Shown here: one piece after another, positions 40,509 to 48,794 of the stretch
Layout: the number at the start of each line of letters is the position of its first letter
Position numbering within the stretch: the first letter of the stretch is position 1
Origin: Croceivirga sp.
Lineage (GTDB): Bacteria > Bacteroidota > Bacteroidia > Flavobacteriales > Flavobacteriaceae
DNA: 64,000 bases
Assembly: GCA_028284285.1 (NCBI GenBank)
Contig: JANQSA010000064.1
Location: forward strand, 1 to 64,000
Direction of reading: 5' to 3'
Made by a program: the position numbers and the translations under genes
The notes under the pieces: generated by a model
The model's input: the letters and a program-made list of their open reading frames with translations, nothing else
Told to the model about the DNA's origin: nothing
Database searches by the model: none

Positions 40509-41093
40509 TTATTCTTCCGGGGGTAGGATTACTTTATCCACTACGTGTACAATACCGTTGCCGGCATTGACACTACCAATGATTTTGGCACCGCCAACGT
40601 ATACATCATCGCCCTTGACTTCAATAGTGGTATTCTGGTCATTGGCTTGTCCGAGCTTTTTAAACTTTTTTAAAAATTCCTTGTCGTATTTACCTGGAGT
40701 CACATGATGTTTTAAAATATTCTGTAACGTAGCTTTATTCTCCGGCTTTAACAAGTTCTCTACCGTACCTTCCGGTAGCGCGGCAAATGCCTCGTTTGTT
40801 GGCGCAAAAACCATTAAAGGCCCTGCATTAACCAAAGCATTTTCCAGATCTGCTGCCTGAACCGCCGTAACCAGTGTGCTGTGGTCAGGTGAATTGATGG
40901 CTATACTTAAAACAGTAGGGGTCGATTCATCATTCTCTATAAAGGCCTGGCCTTGCTCCTTATTGGCCTCGGTATCATTAGTGAATTCGGAGGCGGATGT
41001 TTTTTCCGCCTTATTCGCAGAATTACAGGCCGCCACTAAAAACAAGATTAGCAGCGGATAAGCGAACAGTTTATGTTTGACAATTGTTTTCAT
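40509..41093 (-). CDS. fasciclin-domain lipoprotein
   Basis: LVAACNS lipobox; VFAPTNEAFAALPEGTVENLL and NGIVHVVDKVILP. Confidence 0.93.
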   Translation of the reverse strand: MKTIVKHKLFAYPLLILFLVAACNSANKAEKTSASEFTNDTEANKEQGQAFIENDESTPTVLSIAINSPDHSTLVTAVQAADLENALVNAGPLMVFAPTNEAFAALPEGTVENLLKPENKATLQNILKHHVTPGKYDKEFLKKFKKLGQANDQNTTIEVKGDDVYVGGAKIIGSVNAGNGIVHVVDKVILPPEE

Positions 41094-41103
41094 ATAAATA
41101 GGT

Positions 41104-41616
41104 TTAGAGTGTTCTGAAATATTCGAGGAGCGAACGGGTCTGTTCTACAGTTAAGTTTTGATTGGCCATAGCCGCTCCGTTGAACTCCACCAAAAGGTCT
41201 TTGGCACAGCGGTCTTCTTCCACCATGAGTTGGGGGTCTAAGATCATATTCATTACCCATTCCGGGCTCCGTCTTTCCAAAATACCTTGCATCTTTGGGC
41301 CAATGAAGCGTTTGTCCGTTTTATGGCAGGCCGTGCAATTGGTTTTGAAAAGCGCTGCCCCGGCATCGGCCATTTCCGTGTTGATCTCAGGATCAAGGGT
41401 AATCTCTTTTATTTGCCCCACACCTTTGTTATCTAAGGTGATTCTTTGCGAGGCGGGCACCTCATTGTTCTCAGGAGCAGACTGTTCCACTTTTTCGGGA
41501 GATTTAGTCCTGGTGACGCTGAATCCTTCCTCTTTCTTTTCAGTCTTTCCACCGCAACCCACGCAGGTAAACAAAAAGGTGAGAAGAAGTGTTGGAATTG
41601 CAATATTGGCTTTCAT
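41104..41616 (-). CDS. cytochrome c lipoprotein
   Basis: CVGCGG lipobox-like; heme motif CTACH. Confidence 0.92.
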   Translation of the reverse strand: MKANIAIPTLLLTFLFTCVGCGGKTEKKEEGFSVTRTKSPEKVEQSAPENNEVPASQRITLDNKGVGQIKEITLDPEINTEMADAGAALFKTNCTACHKTDKRFIGPKMQGILERRSPEWVMNMILDPQLMVEEDRCAKDLLVEFNGAAMANQNLTVEQTRSLLEYFRTL

Positions 41617-41639
41617 TTGCTGATTGATTAAGAATTGCC

Positions 41640-41647
41640 CAAAAATA
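41640..41647 (-). promoter_or_regulatory. -7 element for the cytochrome c/nos operon
   Basis: minus strand TATTTTTG (TAnnTTTG). Confidence 0.55.
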
Positions 41648-41670
41648 ATAGGGGTCTAATGCGAAAAAAA

Positions 41671-41682
41671 TGATTTTCGTCA
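41671..41682. promoter_or_regulatory. CRP/FNR-type site upstream of nos operon
   Basis: TGATTTTCGTCA (TGA-N6-TCA). Confidence 0.6.
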
Positions 41683-41685
41683 TAA

Positions 41686-41705
41686 AAAAGATAAAAAAGT
41701 CTTTT
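41686..41705. promoter_or_regulatory. dyad, candidate Rrf2 site
   Basis: AAAAGA-N8-TCTTTT between nos operon and rrf2. Confidence 0.4.
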
Positions 41706-41711
41706 AATATT

Positions 41712-41719
41712 TAACTTTG
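41712..41719 (+). promoter_or_regulatory. -7 element for the Rrf2 gene
   Basis: TAACTTTG 19 bp before ATG at 41738. Confidence 0.5.
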
Positions 41720-41737
41720 TAAAGAAAAGGCTACACC

Positions 41738-42169
41738 ATGTTTTCAAACTCTTCCAAGTATGCGATCAAAGGGGTATTGTATCTCGCGGTAAACGCCAGT
41801 GAAACCAAAAAGATTTTGGCGAAGGATATCGCCAAACCCATTAATGTGCCGGCCTCCTACATTGCTAAACTGTTACAGGAATTGGGTAGGCATGGGATCG
41901 TTTCTTCTGTTAAAGGTCCTTACGGCGGATTTTACCTGGACGAGGAGAATTTGCAGACTACACTAATTAAGATTGTGGACATCATTGATGGAGAACAACG
42001 GTTGCGTTCATGCATGTTGAGCTTACATGAGTGTCATGACGAGAATCCCTGCCCCTTACATCACCTGGTGGGCGACGCCAAAAATAGTCTTATTAAGAAT
42101 TTGGAGGAAACCACTATTTCACAGCTGGTAGCCAACCTGGCGGAAGGGAAATCAGTATTACCACTTTAA
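41738..42169 (+). CDS. Rrf2-family regulator with three-Cys cluster motif
   Basis: Rrf2 wHTH (KYAIKGVLYLA, PASYIAKLLQELGRHGIVSSVKGPYGGF) and C-X6-C-X5-C motif. Confidence 0.93.
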   Translation: MFSNSSKYAIKGVLYLAVNASETKKILAKDIAKPINVPASYIAKLLQELGRHGIVSSVKGPYGGFYLDEENLQTTLIKIVDIIDGEQRLRSCMLSLHECHDENPCPLHHLVGDAKNSLIKNLEETTISQLVANLAEGKSVLPL

Positions 42170-42235
42170 TATCCTGAGTTATCGTGGTTTTTTGGAGTTG
42201 ATACGAATCCCTGTTCCAATTCCGGGGAATATGCT

Positions 42236-42447
42236 TAACTAGCGTGAATAATGAATAAGACATTTGTGGCCGAAAATCTTATTTCCCTAGCCCTAAAGGG
42301 CAAAGATTTTCTTGAAATTCGGTGGTTCCACGGAATTTTTACTCCCCTGTCTGCCGATTTATCTGCCGTAGGTAGACAAGGCAGGCTTTTAGGGCCGGGG
42401 AAAAGAAAAATTCAATCTGAAAGCTTATCCATTATTCACGTTAGTTA
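42236..42447. repeat. 212-bp element with 24-bp terminal inverted repeats
   Basis: TAACTAGCGTGAATAATGAATAAG vs CTTATCCATTATTCACGTTAGTTA, 22/24 complementary. Confidence 0.7.
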
Positions 42448-42472
42448 ATGAGCTACTTAACCAAAAACAAAA

Positions 42473-42503
42473 GACCTTCTAAAACACGTTCTCTTAGAAG
42501 GTC
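42473..42503 (-). terminator. terminator of the TonB receptor gene
   Basis: gaccttctaa-N11-ttagaaggtc, TTTTGTTTTT following on minus strand. Confidence 0.7.
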
Positions 42504-42527
42504 CTGTATTTAACAAATTGCCTTTTG

Positions 42528-44795
42528 TCAGAAAACAAAATTTATGGAGGCAAAAGCGTTACGTCCCGGGGCAAAAATGGGGGTGTTGTTCCCTCTTACG
42601 GAACGGTTTAAATGCTCAAAGTAATTTTCGTCAAAAAGGTTGTTCACACCCGCTGTAATTCTAGCTTCTTTTGTCAATTGACAGGCTAATTGAATATTCA
42701 ACAGCGAGAAAGAAGGGGTTTCCGTCTCTCCAAATTCAGGGGAAATTCGGGATTGCTGTAAAACATGCCTAAAAGTCAGTTCAGGTTGTAGCTTGCCCTT
42801 CATATAATCCCCAACCAGGACATACCTAAAGTCCAGGGGAGCAATTTCAGGTAGCGGCTCATCCCGCTCCAAATCTTGCGCATACGTATACGCTATACCT
42901 ACCTGATGCTGAAGCCCAACCAATAATTGTTGCTTCCAATTTACTTCAAAACCGGCTTTGTACGCATCCTCAATGTTTACAAATTGTCTAACTCCGGGAC
43001 TACTGGGCAATCTTGGCGTCAAGTCTTCATCAATAAAGGAGGAGATAAAGTCTTGCAAATATCCTGCAAACAGGTCCACATTTATACTGGTTTGCTTACT
43101 ATTCCATTGGAAAGAAAGATCCAACTGGTTGTTGACCTCGGGATCCAATTCAGGATTTCCCACTAATTCAAAAGGATCTTGTCCTACGGGAAAAAAGTTG
43201 ATAAAACGTTCCGTAAGTCCTGCACTGCGTTGCGCACGTCCCAGCCAAAGTCCAAGGGTTATCTTTTCACCAACAGTTTTGGTAGCTCCCAAACTAAAAC
43301 TTGGATTAAATTGGGTCACCCGTGCCTCTCCATTGGCTTCGGTAAATTTCTCAGCGGGATCATTGATATCCGCCGCGTTAACCTCCAGTCTTGTAGAGAA
43401 AACGAATTGGATATTTTTTGGTTTGAAATGATATTCGGCAAAAACACTGCTTTTGGTAATAAAACCATCTTGCCAGGCATTGTCCTCAAAAGTACGGCCC
43501 GCATTGGGCCCCGTTAAGAATTCACGTACGCGGGTACCCTCTGCCCCTTCACGCCTGAAATCCGCCCCTGCAAAAAGATTGGACTTTTCGAAATTCCAGA
43601 TACCTTCCGTCCTTCCCCCATAGTTGTAGGTGGTAGCATTGGTTCGGGCATTTAGCATTCTGGGATCAAGGGGTTTTAGCAGATTGTCCATTAAATGGTC
43701 TACAAATGAAGCAAAAACTGTGGTATTCCATGAACTCAGGTTCTTGTTGTCAAAAGTAATGTCATGCCTTGCATTAAACAGCCAGGTATCGTCATCCCTA
43801 AGATCCATGGGCAAAGCCGGAAAATCAGCATCCCTGGCCACATTATAAATAACCGATAATCGCAATTGGTGGTCATCGGAAATGGTGAACCCCAAATTGG
43901 TGCCAAAACTACCACGGCTAAAATCGGCGGGGATGGTCTGGTCATTACCGGAGGTATAGTCGTTACCCTGGGACCAGGACCCGAATACGGCCATGTCCGT
44001 GTTTTTTGTGCTAAACCCAAGTTTACCTTCATTTCTAAATACGGTGCCATTGCCTTCATATCCGCTGGATACTCTGCCATATAGGGCATCCTTTTCGGTG
44101 AAGCGGAGTTTGTTGGGAACAAAATTGATAGTGGCTCCGAATCCTGTTCCAAAACGAAGGGCATGTGGCCCTTTGAGTACTTCGATCCGATCCAACATAT
44201 TTGGTGCCATTTGGCTGGTGGGGGGATCCATTCGATTGGGGCAGGCGGCAGTGGCTCCTTGCGCCCCATTCAGTACAATATTTAATTGATCGTACTTAAA
44301 ACCCCTGAAAACCGGGTCAAAACCATAATTACCTCCCTTGCGGATACTGTTCAGGGCAGGGTTTTGGTTAAGGACAGCGGCACCATCGTGTGCCAATTGC
44401 TCCTGATAGTCCAGTTTTACCTTTTCCGAAGGTTTTTCATCAGGCCGTAGCGCAATGACGGTTACGGGATACAAGTTGACAATTGTTTTTTGGCGGTAGA
44501 GTATTTTTTCACTTTTTAGTTGTTGTACCTCCCCATCGTCAAGTGTCCATTTTCCATAGTTAATATGCGAAAAATGCATGGAAAGGCCCTCTTTGTAGGC
44601 GAATTGAAAATTGCCTTTATCATTAGTGGCACCATTTTGTTGTCCATATTCAAATGTTGCCCCCACGATGGGAAAAGAATTCGTTTTATCCAATAGTTTA
44701 ACGGTGTTGGTTTCCTGTGCCCATATCGGAAAAAATGTTAGTAAATGGACAACGACAACCAACCACCCTTTTTGTGCAGTCTGTAGTAAAGTCAT
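42528..44795 (-). CDS. TonB-dependent receptor, OprC/NosA-like copper receptor
   Basis: TBDR plug/barrel; ACPNRMDPPTSQMAP containing CxxxM; likely start MTLLQTAQ at 44795. Confidence 0.88.
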   Translation of the reverse strand: MTLLQTAQKGWLVVVVHLLTFFPIWAQETNTVKLLDKTNSFPIVGATFEYGQQNGATNDKGNFQFAYKEGLSMHFSHINYGKWTLDDGEVQQLKSEKILYRQKTIVNLYPVTVIALRPDEKPSEKVKLDYQEQLAHDGAAVLNQNPALNSIRKGGNYGFDPVFRGFKYDQLNIVLNGAQGATAACPNRMDPPTSQMAPNMLDRIEVLKGPHALRFGTGFGATINFVPNKLRFTEKDALYGRVSSGYEGNGTVFRNEGKLGFSTKNTDMAVFGSWSQGNDYTSGNDQTIPADFSRGSFGTNLGFTISDDHQLRLSVIYNVARDADFPALPMDLRDDDTWLFNARHDITFDNKNLSSWNTTVFASFVDHLMDNLLKPLDPRMLNARTNATTYNYGGRTEGIWNFEKSNLFAGADFRREGAEGTRVREFLTGPNAGRTFEDNAWQDGFITKSSVFAEYHFKPKNIQFVFSTRLEVNAADINDPAEKFTEANGEARVTQFNPSFSLGATKTVGEKITLGLWLGRAQRSAGLTERFINFFPVGQDPFELVGNPELDPEVNNQLDLSFQWNSKQTSINVDLFAGYLQDFISSFIDEDLTPRLPSSPGVRQFVNIEDAYKAGFEVNWKQQLLVGLQHQVGIAYTYAQDLERDEPLPEIAPLDFRYVLVGDYMKGKLQPELTFRHVLQQSRISPEFGETETPSFSLLNIQLACQLTKEARITAGVNNLFDENYFEHLNRSVRGNNTPIFAPGRNAFASINFVF

Positions 44796-44863
44796 GATGT
44801 TATGTTGATAATTCAAGTATTCTGAAAACGTAGACGCATGCTGCGTCACTAGCGGTCATGTTA

Positions 44864-45120
44864 TGAACTCATTTGGACTTTTTCAATTGGCTAAAAGAAT
44901 CGCCCTTTTTCACACAGCGTACCAGTTGGCTCCTCATCCAAAAGCCAAATAATTGGCTTTTTCCTTCGGCCCTGACTTTTTTTCTTCCGTAGCCCTGCTA
45001 CCTGCCCGCTCAGCAGGCGGGTGCAACTCAAAAAAGCCTGCCCGTTCCATTCAGGCGGGCCTTCAACCAGGCAAAAAATGACTGATTTTCGCTTTAATTC
45101 AAAAAGTCTAAATGAGTTCA
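44864..45120. mobile_element. MITE-like element with 20-bp terminal inverted repeats
   Basis: TGAACTCATTTGGACTTTTT at 44864-44883 and its inverse with one mismatch at 45101-45120; GC-rich palindromes inside. Confidence 0.65.
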
Positions 45121-45135
45121 ATTTCAAAATCCGGA

Positions 45136-45510
45136 TCAGAAGCGCTCCGGCGGTTGAATTATCTTGGAAATGAAAAGAAAAGTGTGAAGGTTTTGTATGT
45201 ACCCGATGGGGACATTTTTATTGCTGAGCAGAAATTGTACGCCTTTTAAGTGAGAGGTAGTTTCGGTCTCTAATATCAGTGGCAGTTCAAAGATCAATAA
45301 TCGGGTAAAAGGATTTTCTTGATTTTGGTCGGATTCCTTGGTCAATAATTCCGTCAAGTAACACTTACCATCACATTGCAACTGGGGCCGGTCTTTATTT
45401 ACGCAAAGGTGGGTCACAATGTAGTCGTAATTGATTACATACGCTGCTATGGGCCATAAAGGTTTGATTAGTAGCATTATAAGTATGGGTATGACCAATA
45501 GCTTTTTCAC
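45136..45510 (-). CDS. small membrane/secreted protein with Cys motif, copper-module candidate
   Basis: N-terminal TM; CVNKDRPQLQCDGKCYLTELL motif; upstream of TonB receptor. Confidence 0.6.
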   Translation of the reverse strand: MKKLLVIPILIMLLIKPLWPIAAYVINYDYIVTHLCVNKDRPQLQCDGKCYLTELLTKESDQNQENPFTRLLIFELPLILETETTSHLKGVQFLLSNKNVPIGYIQNLHTFLFISKIIQPPERF

Positions 45511-45514
45511 AATT

Positions 45515-45522
45515 CAAAAGTA
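45515..45522 (-). promoter_or_regulatory. -7 element for the 45136-45510 gene
   Basis: minus strand TACTTTTG (TAnnTTTG). Confidence 0.5.
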
Positions 45523-45545
45523 GAGCGTGAGGGGGATGAAAAAAC

Positions 45546-45557
45546 TGATTTTTATCA
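45546..45557. promoter_or_regulatory. CRP/FNR-type site upstream of copper-module gene
   Basis: TGATTTTTATCA, same spacing to -7 element as the nos promoter. Confidence 0.6.
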
Positions 45558-45558
45558 T

Positions 45559-45580
45559 AAAAAGACAAAAATATCTTTTT
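45559..45580. promoter_or_regulatory. dyad matching the nos-promoter dyad
   Basis: AAAAAGA-N8-TCTTTTT. Confidence 0.4.
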
Positions 45581-45670
45581 TGTTTAAAACTTTCTTTTGT
45601 AAGCTTTCGGGCTGGATTTTCGAAATGGGTAACTTTAACCTGCCTAATCTATTTTTAAACAAAAGCATCC

Positions 45671-46174
45671 GTGGTACATACGATCGATAACGCCATTCGA
45701 TTAGTTCCCATAGAGGAAGACCATGCACCAGCTATTTTTAAAGCTTTTGACCGGGATGTGATCAAACATTTACCTATTGATGCTCCACCGGGAAAAATTG
45801 AGGAAACCGTCGCATTTGTGAAATATTCCAGGGAACAAATGAAAAGGGGGGTTGACCTTGTGTGGGTTATTCTCTTCGAAAATCAGTTTGCCGGCTGTCG
45901 TGGCATTCATGATATTCCTTCAAAACAACCGCATTTTGGACTTTGGATAAAAACCGAGCTTCAAGGTAAAGGTATTGGTAAAAAAGTGGTGCATTATGTC
46001 CTGGACTGGGGAATCTCAAATTTGGATGTTGAATACATTAAATATCCCGTAGACCGAAAAAATGTAAGAAGTATTAAGCTACTCCATGGGCTGGGGTTAA
46101 CACTGTCTGATAACTACGAAATGGGAAATACCAAAAAGTTAGATGTTATTGAATACCGGTTATATAAATCCTGA
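45671..46174 (+). CDS. GNAT-family N-acetyltransferase
   Basis: GNAT pattern (GLWIKTELQGKGIGKKVVHYVLDWG). Confidence 0.85.
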   Translation: MVHTIDNAIRLVPIEEDHAPAIFKAFDRDVIKHLPIDAPPGKIEETVAFVKYSREQMKRGVDLVWVILFENQFAGCRGIHDIPSKQPHFGLWIKTELQGKGIGKKVVHYVLDWGISNLDVEYIKYPVDRKNVRSIKLLHGLGLTLSDNYEMGNTKKLDVIEYRLYKS

Positions 46175-46302
46175 TCTGATTTATTACAATTTGTTCGGTG
46201 CTCCTTTCTAAAATGCCAATCTATAAATGTCATACAGAGTATTCCTTTGACAGGATTCATAGTACTTTTTGGAAAAAAGGGGTTCTATGTGGCATAACTT
46301 TC

Positions 46303-46746
46303 TTACCCATTCCCCCGTATTGCAATTTTAAACATTTCGGAACTTTTGGTTTTACGCTCTATAAAGCCATAGGTTTTATACAATTCCTTTGTTCCCTTCC
46401 CGGCGATTACGCCTACATAAAAGTGCCGCGATGCTACGGTTTCAAAATAGGCCTCAATTTGGTCCATAATCAATCTACTCACACTTTTGTTACTGTAGTT
46501 GGGGTGGACGGTAATGTCCTGGATACAGAAATAGATGGCCCCGTCACCAATAACCCTTCCCATCCCAATCAAATTGGGGCCATCTAAAACCACCACACGA
46601 AACACCTCTTTTCCGAAGGCAGTTTTTGTAAATTGATTCTCCACCGTATACCCGTCGGATTGATTTGTTAAAGACCGATACTCTTCCCGGGTAGGGGAGC
46701 GCTTTTCAATTCGCAACTTTGCAACTTTTTCTGTTACTGTTTCCAT
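46303..46746 (-). CDS. GNAT-family N-acetyltransferase
   Basis: IQDITVHPNYSNKSVSRLIMDQI and TKELYKTYGF. Confidence 0.85.
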   Translation of the reverse strand: METVTEKVAKLRIEKRSPTREEYRSLTNQSDGYTVENQFTKTAFGKEVFRVVVLDGPNLIGMGRVIGDGAIYFCIQDITVHPNYSNKSVSRLIMDQIEAYFETVASRHFYVGVIAGKGTKELYKTYGFIERKTKSSEMFKIAIRGNG

Positions 46747-46954
46747 ACGTATTTGTTTAATTTCTTATTACCTATATTCTATTTCCACCTGTCCCTAATG
46801 ACCAGGGGGATTTTGAATCTTACCCCTGGCCATTGCTCAACCCAACACAAATTCATTTTTATGGAACAGTACTATTTGCGGAGTTGAAGGACGGGTTTTA
46901 CTATTATTTCAATTAGAGTCTTTCCATTTTTCATTGTAACGTTCCGGCTGAAAA

Positions 46955-47587
46955 CTACAGTTGTGGGGTTAAACGCAAATACGGTTTCACCTCTACAAAA
47001 CCCTTTGGGAAAAGCCTTTCCGCTTCTTCGTTGCTAACGGAAGGAAGAATGACAAGGTCATCGCCATTTTTCCAATTCGCCGGCGTAGCCAGATATTCGT
47101 AATACGTTAATTGAAGGGAATCTACAACTCTCAACAATTCATCGAAGTTTCTACCGGTAGATGCGGGATAGGTCAAGATAAGTTTCACCCTTTTGTCCGG
47201 GGCAATGATGAATACCGAGCGAACCGTCATTGTTGCATCATTATTGGGATGGATCATCCCATACAGCTTTGCTACCTCACCTTTCTCGTCCGCGACAATG
47301 GGAAAATCCACCCGGGCGTTCTGGGTTTCCTCAATATCTTTTATCCAATTAAAATGGGATTTCAAAGGGTCAATACTGATCGCAGCAATCCTTACGTTCC
47401 TCGCTTCAAATTCCTCTTCATAATTGGCCATTGCCCCCAGTTCCGTGGTACATACAGGTGTGAAATCTGCAGGATGGGACACCAACATACCCCAGCGGTC
47501 CCCTAGCCATTCATGAAAATCCAAACTTCCTTCAGTGCTTTCTGCACTGAAATCGGGGGCTATATCACCTAATCTGATCATGTTCAT
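46955..47587 (-). CDS. 1-Cys peroxiredoxin (Prx6 type), second copy
   Basis: VSHPADFTPVCTTELG; paralogous to 8143-8772. Confidence 0.94.
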   Translation of the reverse strand: MNMIRLGDIAPDFSAESTEGSLDFHEWLGDRWGMLVSHPADFTPVCTTELGAMANYEEEFEARNVRIAAISIDPLKSHFNWIKDIEETQNARVDFPIVADEKGEVAKLYGMIHPNNDATMTVRSVFIIAPDKRVKLILTYPASTGRNFDELLRVVDSLQLTYYEYLATPANWKNGDDLVILPSVSNEEAERLFPKGFVEVKPYLRLTPQL

Positions 47588-47618
47588 AGTTGTTGTATTT
47601 AGGATTTAATTTTTTTTT

Positions 47619-48794
47619 TTAAAAGCTGTATCGAAATCTTAGGAATATGCTGTTTCCCAGATTTTTGAATTTGTTTTCTTGTTTCCCATAGAAAATTTGA
47701 CCGGTTACATCAAAGTCCCAGTTTTGGGAAATGTTATAGGTAAATTGTGGTGTTAGGAACACCGAGTTCAAGTCCACGGCATAGATGGAAGCCATTGATC
47801 CTGTAATTGCAGGCGTAAAGGTTTTTGAAAACTGACCAAACAGGGACCACTTGTTCGGCATTAGATTTTTGGCATCAATTGTCGCATTATTCGTCAGTGA
47901 ACCGCCAAAAAAGTCAACATCCCCAAGCCCGTTACTATTATAAAGCGTGGATACATTGACAGACATGTCGTTAGCAAAGTAGTAATCAAAGGAAACAGAT
48001 CCTACAAAGGAATTATTCCCTTCCGAACGGTCATCTGGCATAAAATAACTTAACTCGCCCTTAAAACCTACATCTTTGATAACACCTTCCCAACCCACTC
48101 CCAGTGTAAAGTCATTCAGAAACTTGGCTGCTATAAGTTGAAAATCGTATTGATGTTTATTGAAATTATACTTAAGGGCCACCGTGTTGTCCTCCCATAC
48201 ATCCGCATAACTGATGGCAAATTCCAAACTGGAATCTCCTGAGGTAAAATACTTTGCTCGTAAAGCATCTGCTCCCGGACGTTCTTCATAATCAAAGTCC
48301 AAAAAATTGTAGGCGTTAAAAAGATCGTTGGGATTCCAAACCAGGTTTTTCCCCCAATTTATGCGCTGACGACCCAGGATCAACTGCCATTTTCCTTTAT
48401 GGTAATCCACATACAGACGGTCTATGGTGGAAAGCATTAGAATGGCCGGTTCATTGAGCAAAAAAGCATCCAGGTTGATATCCTGATTGGGATTCTCCAC
48501 GGTTGAGGCAAAGTCCGGTATAGCCCTAACAGAGGTACCCCAAAACAACCTGTTCCGCAATTCGAGCGCCAATGTTAGATTATCGCTGGCGTACATTCTA
48601 AAATTTGTCCGGTTATGGATCAAGTTATCATTGGCAATACTATCCAACGAAATGAAACTGGATGTGTTTAAAAATTTCACATAACCTGATACATCCAGAT
48701 GTTCGGAAGCCCAGCTTTGTTTTTCTTGTGCCACTGAGTTGACCATGAATGCAAAAACCAACGTACAGGATACTATGTGCTCTTTTGGTATCAA
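47619..48794 (-). CDS. outer-membrane beta-barrel protein
   Basis: signal peptide, GRQRINWGKNLVWNPNDLF, C-terminal aromatic barrel strand FLRFRYSF. Confidence 0.75.
   Translation of the reverse strand: MIPKEHIVSCTLVFAFMVNSVAQEKQSWASEHLDVSGYVKFLNTSSFISLDSIANDNLIHNRTNFRMYASDNLTLALELRNRLFWGTSVRAIPDFASTVENPNQDINLDAFLLNEPAILMLSTIDRLYVDYHKGKWQLILGRQRINWGKNLVWNPNDLFNAYNFLDFDYEERPGADALRAKYFTSGDSSLEFAISYADVWEDNTVALKYNFNKHQYDFQLIAAKFLNDFTLGVGWEGVIKDVGFKGELSYFMPDDRSEGNNSFVGSVSFDYYFANDMSVNVSTLYNSNGLGDVDFFGGSLTNNATIDAKNLMPNKWSLFGQFSKTFTPAITGSMASIYAVDLNSVFLTPQFTYNISQNWDFDVTGQIFYGKQENKFKNLGNSIFLRFRYSF

Noticed and set aside
42958-43517. overlapping + strand ORFs of 157 and 112 aa
   Set aside because: Antisense within the TonB receptor; composition follows the sense frame.
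44891-45127. 78-aa minus-strand ORF
   Set aside because: Lies inside the terminal-inverted-repeat element; treated as repeat DNA rather than a gene.
47606-47620. poly-T run between the peroxiredoxin and barrel genes
   Set aside because: Homopolymer without a convincing stem; possible slippage site but unsupported.
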